From an uncultured Pseudomonadota bacterium (GTDB lineage Bacteria; Pseudomonadota; Gammaproteobacteria; Burkholderiales; SG8-39), in NCBI GenBank assembly GCA_903921325.1, contig CAIXPL010000001.1:62001-126000 (forward strand): a stretch of 64,000 bases of DNA, in the 5' to 3' direction. The position numbers and the translations under genes are program-made. The notes below the pieces were generated by a model. The model did no database searches, was not told where the DNA came from, and worked only from the letters and a program-made list of their open reading frames with translations. Shown here one piece after another: positions 26,440 to 35,015 of the stretch (position 1 is its first letter; each line of letters opens with the position of its first letter).

Positions 26440-26869
26440 GGTGGGCCTCGTCGGCGTGTGTCGTTCAATAAGGGGCAGCGGTGCTCAATCCGGCCAGGGT
26501 GAACATCCTCCCTGGCCACGTCCGCTTTTCAAGCGACCTTAAGAATCGGCGGCACACAATGAATGGGCAATGCGAGGTTGCGTCGAAACGGGACGAATAT
26601 CACAAGCACTCAGACCAATCGCGGCCGCGCTGTGACAGATGGCACAGCGCGGCAAGTCAATGGACGCATGCCCTCTGCCTGTTGACGCTCGAGCGGGAAT
26701 GATCGGCGCCGCCGCAGCGAGCGCGTCGCTGCCGGCGGCAACCCGTAGATCGGTGTGGCTGCTGCACGCTATACTGCGCGCAGCCAGAGGACGGGTGAAA
26801 AGGCGTCCGGCAATCGATAGGCGGTGGCAGTTGCCAGGGCACCGCACGAATAAGACAAGGAGACAGCCA
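26440..26869. other. 430-bp intergenic region between divergent genes
   Basis: It separates the low-complexity gene (minus) from the second Rieske gene (plus). A frame upstream of the Rieske start remains open to 26639 but has no family similarity. It contains a perfect 11-bp inverted repeat at 26624-26653 and the AAGGAG site before ATG 26870. I see no other gene. Confidence 0.8.
26624..26653. promoter_or_regulatory. Perfect 11-bp inverted repeat, possible operator or hairpin
   Basis: GCCGCGCTGTG (26624-26634) and CACAGCGCGGC (26643-26653) are exact reverse complements separated by 8 nt. The repeat lies about 220 bp upstream of the Rieske start. It has no T-run on either side, so an operator or a leader hairpin is more likely than an intrinsic terminator. 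Confidence 0.6.
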
Positions 26870-28039
26870 ATGAGACGCGAGGAGAATGAGCTTCTCACCA
26901 GAGTGGGCCCTGATACCCCCGGCGGCCAGATGCTGCGCCGTTATTGGTGGCCCATCGCCGCCTCGGCCGATGTCACCGACAAGCCCGTACCCGTACGAGT
27001 GCTTGGTGAAGATCTGGTGATGTTTCGTGACGGCGAGGGCAAACCCGGCTTGCTGGCGCGTGCCTGCTGCCATCGCGGAGCGTCCCTGGAGTACGGACGT
27101 GTGGAACCCGAAGGTCTGCGTTGCTGTTATCACGGCTGGGTCTTTGACACCACGGGTCAGTGCGTCGAGCAGCCGATGGAGCCCGAGGGCAGTACGTTCA
27201 AGAAGCGAGTCAAGCAGACCGCCTACGTCGCGCAGGATGCCGCGGGACTGATCTTCGCCTACCTGGGGCCGGCGCCGGCACCCTTGCTGCCACGTTACGA
27301 CCTGTTGATTCAAACCGAAGGCCGGCGTGCAGTGTGGGGGCGCGATGTACACAACAACTGGCTGCAAGGGGCCGAGAATCCGCTTGATGCGTACCACGTC
27401 ATGGTCACCCATGCCTCGATCTATCCTGAGCTGGCGATGACGCGGCCCGAGGTGGAATGGGTCGAGAAATGGTATGGCGTCGAGATGAATTCGATCGATC
27501 GCGAGAATGACTTTGCCGAGCGCTATCACCACGTCTTCCCAGGCGCGGTGCGGGTCAATGTGCAACGGGTCGGGCAGGAGTCTTGCCAATACATGATCTG
27601 GCAGACACCCAAGGACGATCACTCAACGGTGGCCTGGTTTCTGTGGGTGTCCGAAAGCAAGGAACCGCCGCACACGTTCACGACCGGGCCCTATCAGAGC
27701 ACCGTGCCGGGGCAATGGCGACGGGTTGATGATGGTTGGTGGGGACTGTGGGAGCGCGATCAGGACGACGCGGTGATCTCCAGCCAGGGCCTGATCGCTG
27801 ATCGTACTCAGGAGCGGCTCGGTGCATCCGACAAGGGCATCATCTTGTATCGAAAAATGCTCAAGCGGGCGATCGAAGCGGTGAAGAAGGGAAAAGATCC
27901 GATTGGCGTCATCCGCACTGCCAAGCAGAACGTCGATATTCACTTCGATACCTGGAAGCGCGGATTGGGTGCAGTCCCGGGCAAGGTACGCGAGCGCGCC
28001 AAGGGCAAAGCATTGGAGATCATTGCGCCGTATAAGTGA
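26870..28039 (+). CDS. Rieske oxygenase, phthalate 4,5-dioxygenase type
   Basis: A 389-residue alpha-only oxygenase. The Rieske ligands are in RACCHRGASLEYGR and RCCYHGWVFD. The mononuclear iron site lies in WLQGAENPLDAYHVMVTH. The N-terminal MRREENELLTRVGPDTPGG and MLRRYWWPI pattern matches the phthalate 4,5-dioxygenase/p-toluate-type branch, which works without a beta subunit and uses a separate FMN/2Fe-2S reductase. ATG 26870 follows AAGGAG. A complete Liv-type importer begins 60 bp downstream and probably imports its substrate, likely an aromatic carboxylate. No reductase gene is near. Confidence 0.93.
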   Translation: MRREENELLTRVGPDTPGGQMLRRYWWPIAASADVTDKPVPVRVLGEDLVMFRDGEGKPGLLARACCHRGASLEYGRVEPEGLRCCYHGWVFDTTGQCVEQPMEPEGSTFKKRVKQTAYVAQDAAGLIFAYLGPAPAPLLPRYDLLIQTEGRRAVWGRDVHNNWLQGAENPLDAYHVMVTHASIYPELAMTRPEVEWVEKWYGVEMNSIDRENDFAERYHHVFPGAVRVNVQRVGQESCQYMIWQTPKDDHSTVAWFLWVSESKEPPHTFTTGPYQSTVPGQWRRVDDGWWGLWERDQDDAVISSQGLIADRTQERLGASDKGIILYRKMLKRAIEAVKKGKDPIGVIRTAKQNVDIHFDTWKRGLGAVPGKVRERAKGKALEIIAPYK

Positions 28040-28099
28040 TGGCTGCCTCAGGCGAGACTCACGCAGACAATCAATAAATCGAATCAGGAGACAGCGTTC

Positions 28100-29266
28100 A
28101 TGCGGCGATTACTTGCAGCAGTCTTGTTGACTGCAATCCTTTCCCCGGTCGCCTTGGCCCAGGCACCCATCAAGGTGGGCATTCTCACCGAGCTGTCAGG
28201 TCCGCTGGGGCCGTCGGGCTCGGGGCAGCGTGACGGGTTCTTGCTGTATCTCAAAAAGAATGACAATCGGCTCGGTGGCCGTCCGGTCCAACTGGTGATC
28301 GAGGACACTGCAGGTGATCCGCAGGTGGCAATCACCAAGGCGAAGAAGCTGGCTGAATCGGACAAGGTCGACGTGCTGGTTGGCCCGTTGCTCTCAGCCA
28401 ACGGTGCCGCGGTCAAGAACTATCTGGTGAGCCAGCACATGCCGACGGTGCTCGAGGCCACGGTCGATGAAGTGACCGACGGAAAATATATCTTCCGCAC
28501 ATCGTTCTCTGGCAACGCCGATTCTTATCTGCAGGGGTATTTGCCCGGCCACGCGGGGTATCGCAAGGCACTTCTGGTTGCCCCTAACTTTAATGCCGGC
28601 CAAACCGCGATCGATTACTTTGAGAAAGGTTTCGTTGCAGCCGGTGGCACCGTTGTGCAAAAGCTGATGCCGCGGCTGGGCACGCCTGATTTTGGTGCGG
28701 TGATTTCCCAGTTCTCTGACAAGGCCGATGTCGGCATCATCTTCATGGCTGGCGGCGATGCCATTCGCTTCATGAAAACGTTTGCTGACTACGGGTCGAA
28801 GCTGCCCTTGTACGGATTCACCGCGACGGTTGATGAAACGCTGCTGCCTGCGCAAGGCAAGGCGGCACTGGGTTTCAGCGGTGCCGGTTTCTATTTCTCC
28901 ACAATCGACAGTCCGGCGAACCGCCAGTTTGTCGCCGACTATCGTGAGGCCTACAAACAGAATCCCGCGTGGTTTTCGGCCGGAGGCTACATCGCCGGGC
29001 AGGTGCTCGGAGCGGCTCTGACTACCACTAATGGCAAGTCTGACGATAGAGATGCGCTGGTGGCGGCAATGAAGGCGGTGCGGCTTACCACCCCCGCCGG
29101 GTCGTTTCGCTTTGACGCGAACAACAATCCGATTCAGCCCCGCTATGTCATGCAGATACGCGAGGTGGACAGCAAAATTCAACCTGTGGTGCTGGGAATG
29201 ATTCCCGAGTTCATGCCGCTCGCCGAACCCCCAGCCCTCCCAGCGCAGCTGGTTTTGCCCCATTGA
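28100..29266 (+). CDS. Liv-type ABC importer, periplasmic binding protein
   Basis: A 388-residue protein with a signal peptide ending in LALAQ (about residue 22) followed by a type I periplasmic binding fold (IKVGILTELSGPLGPSGSGQRDGFLLYL). Such proteins are annotated for branched-chain amino acids but often bind aromatic or dicarboxylic acids; the Rieske gene just upstream favours an aromatic acid. AGGAG precedes the ATG. A strong stem-loop follows its stop before the permease genes. Confidence 0.93.
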   Translation: MRRLLAAVLLTAILSPVALAQAPIKVGILTELSGPLGPSGSGQRDGFLLYLKKNDNRLGGRPVQLVIEDTAGDPQVAITKAKKLAESDKVDVLVGPLLSANGAAVKNYLVSQHMPTVLEATVDEVTDGKYIFRTSFSGNADSYLQGYLPGHAGYRKALLVAPNFNAGQTAIDYFEKGFVAAGGTVVQKLMPRLGTPDFGAVISQFSDKADVGIIFMAGGDAIRFMKTFADYGSKLPLYGFTATVDETLLPAQGKAALGFSGAGFYFSTIDSPANRQFVADYREAYKQNPAWFSAGGYIAGQVLGAALTTTNGKSDDRDALVAAMKAVRLTTPAGSFRFDANNNPIQPRYVMQIREVDSKIQPVVLGMIPEFMPLAEPPALPAQLVLPH

Positions 29267-29274
29267 GCGTTGGT

Positions 29275-29312
29275 GACCGCCCGCCATGAAACGGATTCGT
29301 TGGCAGGCGGTC
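29275..29312 (+). promoter_or_regulatory. Stem-loop after the first Liv binding-protein gene
   Basis: GACCGCCCGCCA (29275-29286) pairs with TGGCAGGCGGTC (29301-29312), 11 of 12 positions, with a 14-nt loop. It starts 9 nt after the binding-protein stop. With no T-run it is likely an mRNA-stabilising or attenuating hairpin that keeps the binding protein at higher level than the permeases. Confidence 0.6.
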
Positions 29313-29379
29313 GCGTTGGACTATTGCCCCCGTGAATCGCTCATGGGCTGACCCCTCCCTTGCATAGTTGACACGTGCA

Positions 29380-29408
29380 CCCGCTGACCCGCTGACCCGC
29401 TGACCCGA
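29380..29408. repeat. 8-bp tandem repeat CCCGCTGA, 3.6 copies
   Basis: Perfect copies at 29380, 29388 and 29396, then CCCGA. It ends 7 nt before the ATG of the LivH gene, where a Shine-Dalgarno would be expected and none is seen. The unit length is not a multiple of three. Confidence 0.8.
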
Positions 29409-29415
29409 ATCTTCC

Positions 29416-30270
29416 ATGTCCTTCTGGCTCATCAATGCGCTGAACGGGTTGTCGTTTGCGATGGTGCTGTTTGTACTGTCGGCCGGCCTGACTCTGGTCT
29501 TTGGATTGCTGCGCATCATCAATATGGCGCACGGTTCGTTTTATTTGCTGGGTGGCTATATCGCCTTGAGCGTGATCCAGGCGAGCGATCATTTCATGCT
29601 CGGAATGGCAAGTGCCTGTGTTGCGGTGATGCTGCTGGGTGCCGCCATGCAGCGCTGGACGCTGGCCCGCCTGCACAAGCAGGAATTGCCGCAATCGTTG
29701 CTCACCCTGGGATTCCTGTTCATGTTTGCCGACCTCGCGTTCTGGATCTGGGGCGGCAATCCTCAACTGGTGCCCAAGCCTGCCGTTCTTGAAGGGGCGA
29801 TTCGATTCGCCGGCATAGCCTATCCGGCCTATCGGCTGGCATTGATCGGCATTGGTGTTCTGGTGGCCGTGTTGTTGTGGGCGTTGCTGGAAGGCACGCG
29901 CATCGGCGCGGTAGTGCGCGCCGGGATGGACGATGAGGAAATGGTGCGCGCCATGGGTATCAATATTCCACTGGTGTTCACCGCTGTGTTTGCCTTTGGC
30001 GCAGGGCTCGCTGCCATGGGGGGAGTGCTCGGCGGGCCCTTGCTTGGACTGTTTCCAGGTGCGGATTTTGAAGTTGCAATGCTCGCCTTTGTTGTGGTGA
30101 CCGTGGGCGGCCTCGGGAGTATTCGTGGTGCCTTCATTGCCAGCTTGCTGGTTGGTTTGGCCGACAACTTTGGTACGGCGTGGTTCCCCCAGTTGTCACT
30201 CTTTACGGCGATCATTCCCATGGTGATTGTGCTGGCACTGCGCCCCAGTGGGCTGATGGGGCGCGCGTGA
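29416..30270 (+). CDS. livH: Liv-type ABC permease LivH
   Basis: A 284-residue inner-membrane permease with about eight hydrophobic segments. The conserved opening is LINALNGLSFAMVLFVLSAGL and INMAHGSFYLLGGY, and the late VTVGGLGSIRGAFIASLLVG is typical of LivH. It forms the translocation path with LivM. The LivM gene overlaps by 4 bp (GTGA). Confidence 0.94.
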   Translation: MSFWLINALNGLSFAMVLFVLSAGLTLVFGLLRIINMAHGSFYLLGGYIALSVIQASDHFMLGMASACVAVMLLGAAMQRWTLARLHKQELPQSLLTLGFLFMFADLAFWIWGGNPQLVPKPAVLEGAIRFAGIAYPAYRLALIGIGVLVAVLLWALLEGTRIGAVVRAGMDDEEMVRAMGINIPLVFTAVFAFGAGLAAMGGVLGGPLLGLFPGADFEVAMLAFVVVTVGGLGSIRGAFIASLLVGLADNFGTAWFPQLSLFTAIIPMVIVLALRPSGLMGRA

Positions 30271-31277
30271 ATCCTCACCTGGAGGCGACTGGAACGCGCG
30301 TGCGACGCCCGCTGTGGACTGATCGGTCTCGCACGATTCGCTTGCTGGCTGCGGTCGCTGGCATCGTCCTCGTCGTGCTTGCAGCGAGCACTCTGGGCAG
30401 TTATCCGGTTGAGCTCATCACTCAGGTGCTGATCTATGCGCTGTTCGCCATGAGTCTTGATCTTCTGGTGGGCTACACCGGCCTGCCGTCATTGGGGCAT
30501 TCAGCCTATTTTGGCGTGGCGGCCTATGCCGCTGCCCTGTGCAGTCTGAAACTCGGCCTGCCGTTCTGGTGCGCAGCCCCCGTCGGCTTGCTCGCCGCAG
30601 TGGTGACTGCGCTGCTGTTCAACCTGATTGCATTACGTACCGCACGCGGCTATTACCTGATGATCACCCTTGCCCTGGCCCAGGTGCTGTGGAGCATCGC
30701 GGTCAGTTGGACCGATCTCACCGGAGGCGACAACGGGCTGAGCGGCATCGCGCGCCCGGTCATTGGTCGTCCGCTCGAGGGCGCGGCCAGTTACCTGTGG
30801 TTTGTCGCCCTCGTGTTTACGGTCTCGGCGATGGCCATGTGGCGGATCGTTCGGTCGCCATTCGGGCAGGCGCTCAAGGGCATTCGGGAAAACGAGCCTC
30901 GCATGCGTGCGCTCGGCTATGAAACCTGGCGCTATAAGCTGGTGGCATCACTGCTGGCCGCGTTGTTTGCGGGGATTGCCGGCGAGTGTTTTCTTTATTT
31001 GAATGGCTTTGTCGGTCCATCCTCGCTCGCGGTGGCTTTGTCCGCGCAAGTGTTGTTGATGGTTTTGATGGGGGCCGCTGGTACGCTGTTTGGATCGATG
31101 ATCGGTGCCGCAGTATTTGTTGTCTTGCAAAATATCGTGAGCTCCTACACCGATCGGTGGCTGTTCGTGATGGGTGCAATCTATGTATTGTTTGCACTCT
31201 ATGCACCTGCGGGCGCTTTGCCCTGGCTGCGTGAGCGCTGGGCGCGCTACCGGAATTCGGTCGGGGGCAACACATGA
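30267..31277 (+). CDS. livM: Liv-type ABC permease LivM
   Basis: A 336-residue permease with about ten hydrophobic segments. The family signature is visible as AMSLDLLVGYTGLPSLGHSAY, and later GRALKGIRENEPRMRALGYE-like residues (here QALKGIRENEPRMRALGYE). GTG 30267 overlaps the LivH stop as GTGA and gives the expected N-terminus; the frame upstream is inside livH. Partner of the LivH, LivG and LivF proteins encoded around it. Confidence 0.94.
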   Translation: MNPHLEATGTRVRRPLWTDRSRTIRLLAAVAGIVLVVLAASTLGSYPVELITQVLIYALFAMSLDLLVGYTGLPSLGHSAYFGVAAYAAALCSLKLGLPFWCAAPVGLLAAVVTALLFNLIALRTARGYYLMITLALAQVLWSIAVSWTDLTGGDNGLSGIARPVIGRPLEGAASYLWFVALVFTVSAMAMWRIVRSPFGQALKGIRENEPRMRALGYETWRYKLVASLLAALFAGIAGECFLYLNGFVGPSSLAVALSAQVLLMVLMGAAGTLFGSMIGAAVFVVLQNIVSSYTDRWLFVMGAIYVLFALYAPAGALPWLRERWARYRNSVGGNT

Positions 31278-31364
31278 ATGTACTGACAAAGCCCCGGGAT
31301 GTTGTCGAGGTGGTTTCATGAACCTGCCGGCTGCGTGCTGCACCGGCACTACCGGGGGTGGTCC

Positions 31365-32153
31365 ATGAATGCCCTGGAGGTGCGCGATCTGGGTCGCAGT
31401 TTTGGCGGGTTGCAGGCGCTGCAAAACGTGACCCTGAGCATCGCGCAGGGCGAGCGTCGCGTCATCATCGGCACCAACGGTGCCGGCAAGACGACCTTGT
31501 TCAATTTGCTTAACGGCCAGATTCGCCCGACGCGCGGTGAGATTGTGCTGTTCGGGGAGCCGATCACCGCGTTGTCCACGCCGCAGCGGGCTGCACGCGG
31601 CCTGGCGCGCACATTCCAGATCACGAGTTTGTTTGCCGAACTGAGCGTGCGCGAAAATATCCAGATCGCGGTCCAGGCGCTCGATCCTTGCCGCTTTTCG
31701 TTCGTTCGGACCATTGAGAGTTATCGCCATATCGAACAGCGGGTCGAGGAATTGCTCGCCCAATGGCAACTGGAGCATTGCGCCGCGCAGCGGGTCAATA
31801 AGCTCTCCTATGGCGTCCAGCGGCAGCTTGAAGTGGTCATGGCGCTGGCGAGTCGTCCGCGGGTCTTGCTGCTCGATGAGCCGATGGCCGGATTATCGAG
31901 CGAGGAGACGCACCTGGTGACCGACATCATCCTTGCACTGGATCGTGCGGTGACTGTCGTGATGATTGAACACGACCTGGCAGCGGCGTTTCGTGTGGCC
32001 GATCGAGTGAGCGCAATGGATCAGGGACAGGTTGTCGCCGAAGGGCCACCGGCATTGATTCGCGATGATGAGGCTTTGCAGCGCATTTACTTGCGCGGCG
32101 GGGCGCTCGGGACGGCAGGTCCGGCGGTGAGCGCCGGCGGCAGGTCGCAATGA
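31365..32153 (+). CDS. livG: Liv-type ABC ATPase LivG
   Basis: A 262-residue ATPase: Walker A GTNGAGKTT, a slightly altered signature region LSYGVQRQLE, Walker B VLLLDEPMAGL, and the switch His in IEHDL. ATG 31365 is preferred because the protein then starts with MNALEVRDLGRSFGG; upstream frame lacks similarity. It is 87 bp after livM and overlaps livF by 4 bp (ATGA). Confidence 0.93.
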   Translation: MNALEVRDLGRSFGGLQALQNVTLSIAQGERRVIIGTNGAGKTTLFNLLNGQIRPTRGEIVLFGEPITALSTPQRAARGLARTFQITSLFAELSVRENIQIAVQALDPCRFSFVRTIESYRHIEQRVEELLAQWQLEHCAAQRVNKLSYGVQRQLEVVMALASRPRVLLLDEPMAGLSSEETHLVTDIILALDRAVTVVMIEHDLAAAFRVADRVSAMDQGQVVAEGPPALIRDDEALQRIYLRGGALGTAGPAVSAGGRSQ

Positions 32154-32938
32154 CGAAGTCCGCAAGCCGCGCATCAGAAGACATCGTGGGCAACGATCCA
32201 GCCATAGGGGCGCTGCCGGTTGCGCTCAAAGTGTCCGGTTTGCACACGTACTACGGTGATAGCCACGTGCTGCATGGCGTCGATCTGGATTTGCCCCGGC
32301 GCAGTATCGGCTGTGTGGTTGGTCGCAATGGTGTTGGCAAGACCACACTGGTGCGCAGCATTCTGGGATTAAGTCCGCCGGCGCAGGGCCAGGTGCATAT
32401 CGGGGCGGAAGATGTCAGCCGGTGGCCGGCGCATCGGCTGGCACGATGTGCAGTGGCCCTGGTGCCGCAAGGGCGACGAATCTTCCCGTCGCTGACGGTG
32501 CTTGAACACTTGCAGATCGGGGCACGAACGGGTGAGCGGGGCGTCGATGGGCTGGCTGCTGCGCCATGGACCATCGATAGAGCGCTTGAGATTTTTCCAC
32601 GTTTACAGGAAAGGCTCGGTCACAGGGCGGCGACCCTCTCCGGCGGCGAGCGTCAGATGCTGGCTGTTGCACGTGCTCTGGTAGCCAACCCGCGCTTGCT
32701 CATCATGGATGAGCCGACCGAAGGGTTATCACCGGCTATCGTTGATCAGCTTCGTGAGTTGCTCTTGCGCCTGAGATCAGAAGGCGTGTCGATTCTGCTC
32801 GTTGAGCAGAATCTTGCCTTTGTGCTGGCGTTGGCCGATCGCGTGCACATCATGGACAAGGGCCGCATCGTGCATGCGTGCAGTGCGGTCCAGCTCGGTG
32901 AGTCACCCGAGATGACGCGTCGCTACCTCGGCGTTTAG
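32150..32938 (+). CDS. livF: Liv-type ABC ATPase LivF
   Basis: A 262-residue ATPase with Walker A GRNGVGKTT, signature LSGGERQM, Walker B LLIMDEPTEGLSP and a conserved VEQNL switch segment. An N-terminal tail of about 25 residues precedes the domain. It ends the first Liv operon. The convergent gap to 32996 contains a GC-rich stem-loop. Confidence 0.94.
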   Translation: MTKSASRASEDIVGNDPAIGALPVALKVSGLHTYYGDSHVLHGVDLDLPRRSIGCVVGRNGVGKTTLVRSILGLSPPAQGQVHIGAEDVSRWPAHRLARCAVALVPQGRRIFPSLTVLEHLQIGARTGERGVDGLAAAPWTIDRALEIFPRLQERLGHRAATLSGGERQMLAVARALVANPRLLIMDEPTEGLSPAIVDQLRELLLRLRSEGVSILLVEQNLAFVLALADRVHIMDKGRIVHACSAVQLGESPEMTRRYLGV

Positions 32939-32951
32939 TGCCCCACCGGTG

Positions 32952-32974
32952 CCGGGTGCGTGCGCACAGCCCGG
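32952..32974. terminator. GC-rich stem-loop between convergent operons
   Basis: CCGGG (32952-32956) pairs with CCCGG (32970-32974), and the loop itself contains GTGCGTGCGCAC. It lies in the 57-bp gap between two convergent operons. Without a T-run it may only slow polymerase or block 3' exonucleases. Confidence 0.35.
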
Positions 32975-32995
32975 TCCGGTAGAGGCACTCGATCG

Positions 32996-33859
32996 CTAGC
33001 CCACCACCAGCGCCGCGTGCTCGCTCATGCCACCTGTCATGCCGCGCGTTTTCATCCATTCGTAGGCGCGGGTGAAGAGCAGCGGATCGTAGTAGTCGAC
33101 ATGCTTGTAATGCACGAATGCGCGCAGCAATTCGTGCGGCTTAAGCGCACCCTTGGCGTGTGCCGCCACATGATGGGCATACTTGTAGAAATTGGCATTG
33201 ATCAGATCAACGGCTTCGTTCTCGGCCTCGTAATAGGCTTTGCGCTGCTCGGCACTGAGTTCGGGCGCAACCACTTCGCCGCCGCGATAGAACGAGGCGG
33301 CAATGATATGTGCGCCTTCCTTCAATCCCAGGCTGATGAAGGGCTCCATGACCGCGATGGCGCGATACGTACCATTCTTGAGGCCCGCCCAGCGCGACTG
33401 CGGCAAACCGCCATTCTGGATGTTGACATGCTCGCGGCCGACCGCGCTCTCGAGCATCTGGATGGTCGTGTAGTGCGAGCCCGTCAGTTCCTGCACCACG
33501 ACCGGCACATCGACCATGTCGCGCGGGGTCTGCAGGCCATCCTCGAACGACAGAATCGCCTGGGCGGCAACGGCTGCGCGCAGTGCAGCAATATTGCCGC
33601 CACGCTCGCCGCGTTCCAGCCGGTCGATGCTTGCCCACTCGCATACGTTGTAGCTGTCCGCCGAGCCGCATTCAAACATCTGTTCTTTCAGGCGCGTGAG
33701 AATCGCCTTTTCCGCGCTGTCCTTTTCGCGATCGGCATAAGTCGCTGAGAACTGCACATCCAGCCCGACCTTGGCAAACAAGCCTTCTTCGATCGCGACG
33801 ATGACCGGAAGATCGAATACCGGATTGTTGGGGGCAATTCTTACCAAAGTGTTGCTCAT
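32996..33859 (-). CDS. Cytosolic NMT1/THI5-like binding-protein-fold protein
   Basis: A 287-residue protein starting MSNTLVRIAPNNPVFDLPV. The layout (VAIEEGLFAKVGLDVQF, later AVMEPFISLGLKEGAHII) matches the NMT1/SsuA periplasmic binding fold, but there is no signal peptide, so it should be cytosolic. ATG 33859 has AGGAGA six bases upstream. Cytosolic members include THI5-type thiamine-precursor synthases, whose Cys-rich motif is not seen here. It is the last gene of the leftward series with two creatinase-fold proteins and hydantoinase subunits. The role is unknown; ligand binding or an enzymatic use of the fold are both possible. Confidence 0.75.
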   Translation of the reverse strand: MSNTLVRIAPNNPVFDLPVIVAIEEGLFAKVGLDVQFSATYADREKDSAEKAILTRLKEQMFECGSADSYNVCEWASIDRLERGERGGNIAALRAAVAAQAILSFEDGLQTPRDMVDVPVVVQELTGSHYTTIQMLESAVGREHVNIQNGGLPQSRWAGLKNGTYRAIAVMEPFISLGLKEGAHIIAASFYRGGEVVAPELSAEQRKAYYEAENEAVDLINANFYKYAHHVAAHAKGALKPHELLRAFVHYKHVDYYDPLLFTRAYEWMKTRGMTGGMSEHAALVVG

Positions 33860-33908
33860 CGAATATTCTCCTGACAGGGACGAACTGATATCGGCGTTGC
33901 CTAGAATA

Positions 33909-35015
33909 CTACGCAGGCAGGCTGCTTGCATTGCCAAAAGGCGAGTAACGATAGTCGTGCCATCGAATGGGCGCGGCGCCAAACCAGTCAATGCCATCGA
34001 GTCTGAGATGCGCGGATAACACGGCCCAGGGCGCACGGCTGGCACTGGCCGCAGGCGGCTGCGCTGCGCTATCGACGCTCTGCAGGGGTAGCGCATTGCC
34101 GGGGCCCTCAAGCGTCCAGCGTTGCAACATGCCTGGTGGGTCTGACCGCGCATGCGCCGCAGCGTGCGCGCCGAGGCTGGCAATGCTCTGCGCCCACCAG
34201 GCATCAGCTCGTGCCCACTGCTTGTCAACCTCAAGTGACTGCGGAGTCGACAGACGGGTGACATTTCGCACCCGCCGCACCCAGGCCCCCTTATAGGCAA
34301 GTGACACTTCTACGGCATAACAGGTGCCAAGTGCCTGCGGTCCGTCGATGCGTTGCAGGCTGCCCGGATGGAACAGATCGGGTGCAATCCGCTGGATCAG
34401 ATCCTCAGCCCCTGCCAGCCGCGCATGGGCCTCAATCGCGCCGCCCAGCTCGGCAGCCGTTGCTGCGTGTGACGGGACACTTTGCAGAGCCGAGCGGGCG
34501 ATTGCATCGGCCCGTTCAATCAAGGCGAGCTCGTGTGCATCAGTGCCTGTGCGCAAGCGTTGAAACAGCATGCTCGCGTTCGCCCAGCGATTGGCGGCAT
34601 ACCCTCGGGTGAGGGGGGCTGCGACTGAGAAGGGCAGCGCATCGAAATCGAGGACTGCGATGCAGGACTGCGCGGGTGTGCGTTCAGTGAGGAGTCGGGC
34701 AGTGCCCTCACCCAGATGCGGCGTGGCGATCAGCTCACCCAGATGGGCCACTTCGCGCATCCACGGATGAACGCGTTTGCTCAGTGAGGCGAGCATGACC
34801 GGTGCGCCGGTGGGCAGCACTACCAACATGGCTTCACTCCAGTAGGGGGTGAAGTGGGTGAGCCAGTGAACCGCCCCCGGACAGGCAATCGATGTGTATA
34901 TCAGCGTGGCCGCCCAGCCGTGCTCGTTCATCAACGCCTGCACCTGGCGTACGCGGGCATCCAGTTGCGCGGCCGGCATCTCCTCAGGCGACCAGCTCAT
35001 CAGACCGCGTCGCAT
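33909..35015 (-). CDS. Degenerate creatinase/M24-fold protein
   Basis: A 368-residue protein. The N-terminal half resembles the creatinase/prolidase N-domain (LMNEHGWAATLIYTS, YWSEAMLVVLPTG). The second half begins like an M24 'pita-bread' domain (RTGTDAHELALIERADAIARSA) but none of the five metal ligands (Asp, Asp, His, Glu, Glu) can be placed, and the last 100 residues look unrelated. It starts at ATG 35015 overlapping the stop of the next M24-like gene by 1 bp, so the two proteins are made together and may form a heteromer. Probably non-catalytic. Confidence 0.78.
   Translation of the reverse strand: MRRGLMSWSPEEMPAAQLDARVRQVQALMNEHGWAATLIYTSIACPGAVHWLTHFTPYWSEAMLVVLPTGAPVMLASLSKRVHPWMREVAHLGELIATPHLGEGTARLLTERTPAQSCIAVLDFDALPFSVAAPLTRGYAANRWANASMLFQRLRTGTDAHELALIERADAIARSALQSVPSHAATAAELGGAIEAHARLAGAEDLIQRIAPDLFHPGSLQRIDGPQALGTCYAVEVSLAYKGAWVRRVRNVTRLSTPQSLEVDKQWARADAWWAQSIASLGAHAAAHARSDPPGMLQRWTLEGPGNALPLQSVDSAAQPPAASASRAPWAVLSAHLRLDGIDWFGAAPIRWHDYRYSPFGNASSLPA

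Noticed and set aside
26639-26869. N-terminal extension of the phthalate-type Rieske protein
   Set aside because: AAGGAG lies before ATG 26870, and the protein from there begins as in the family.
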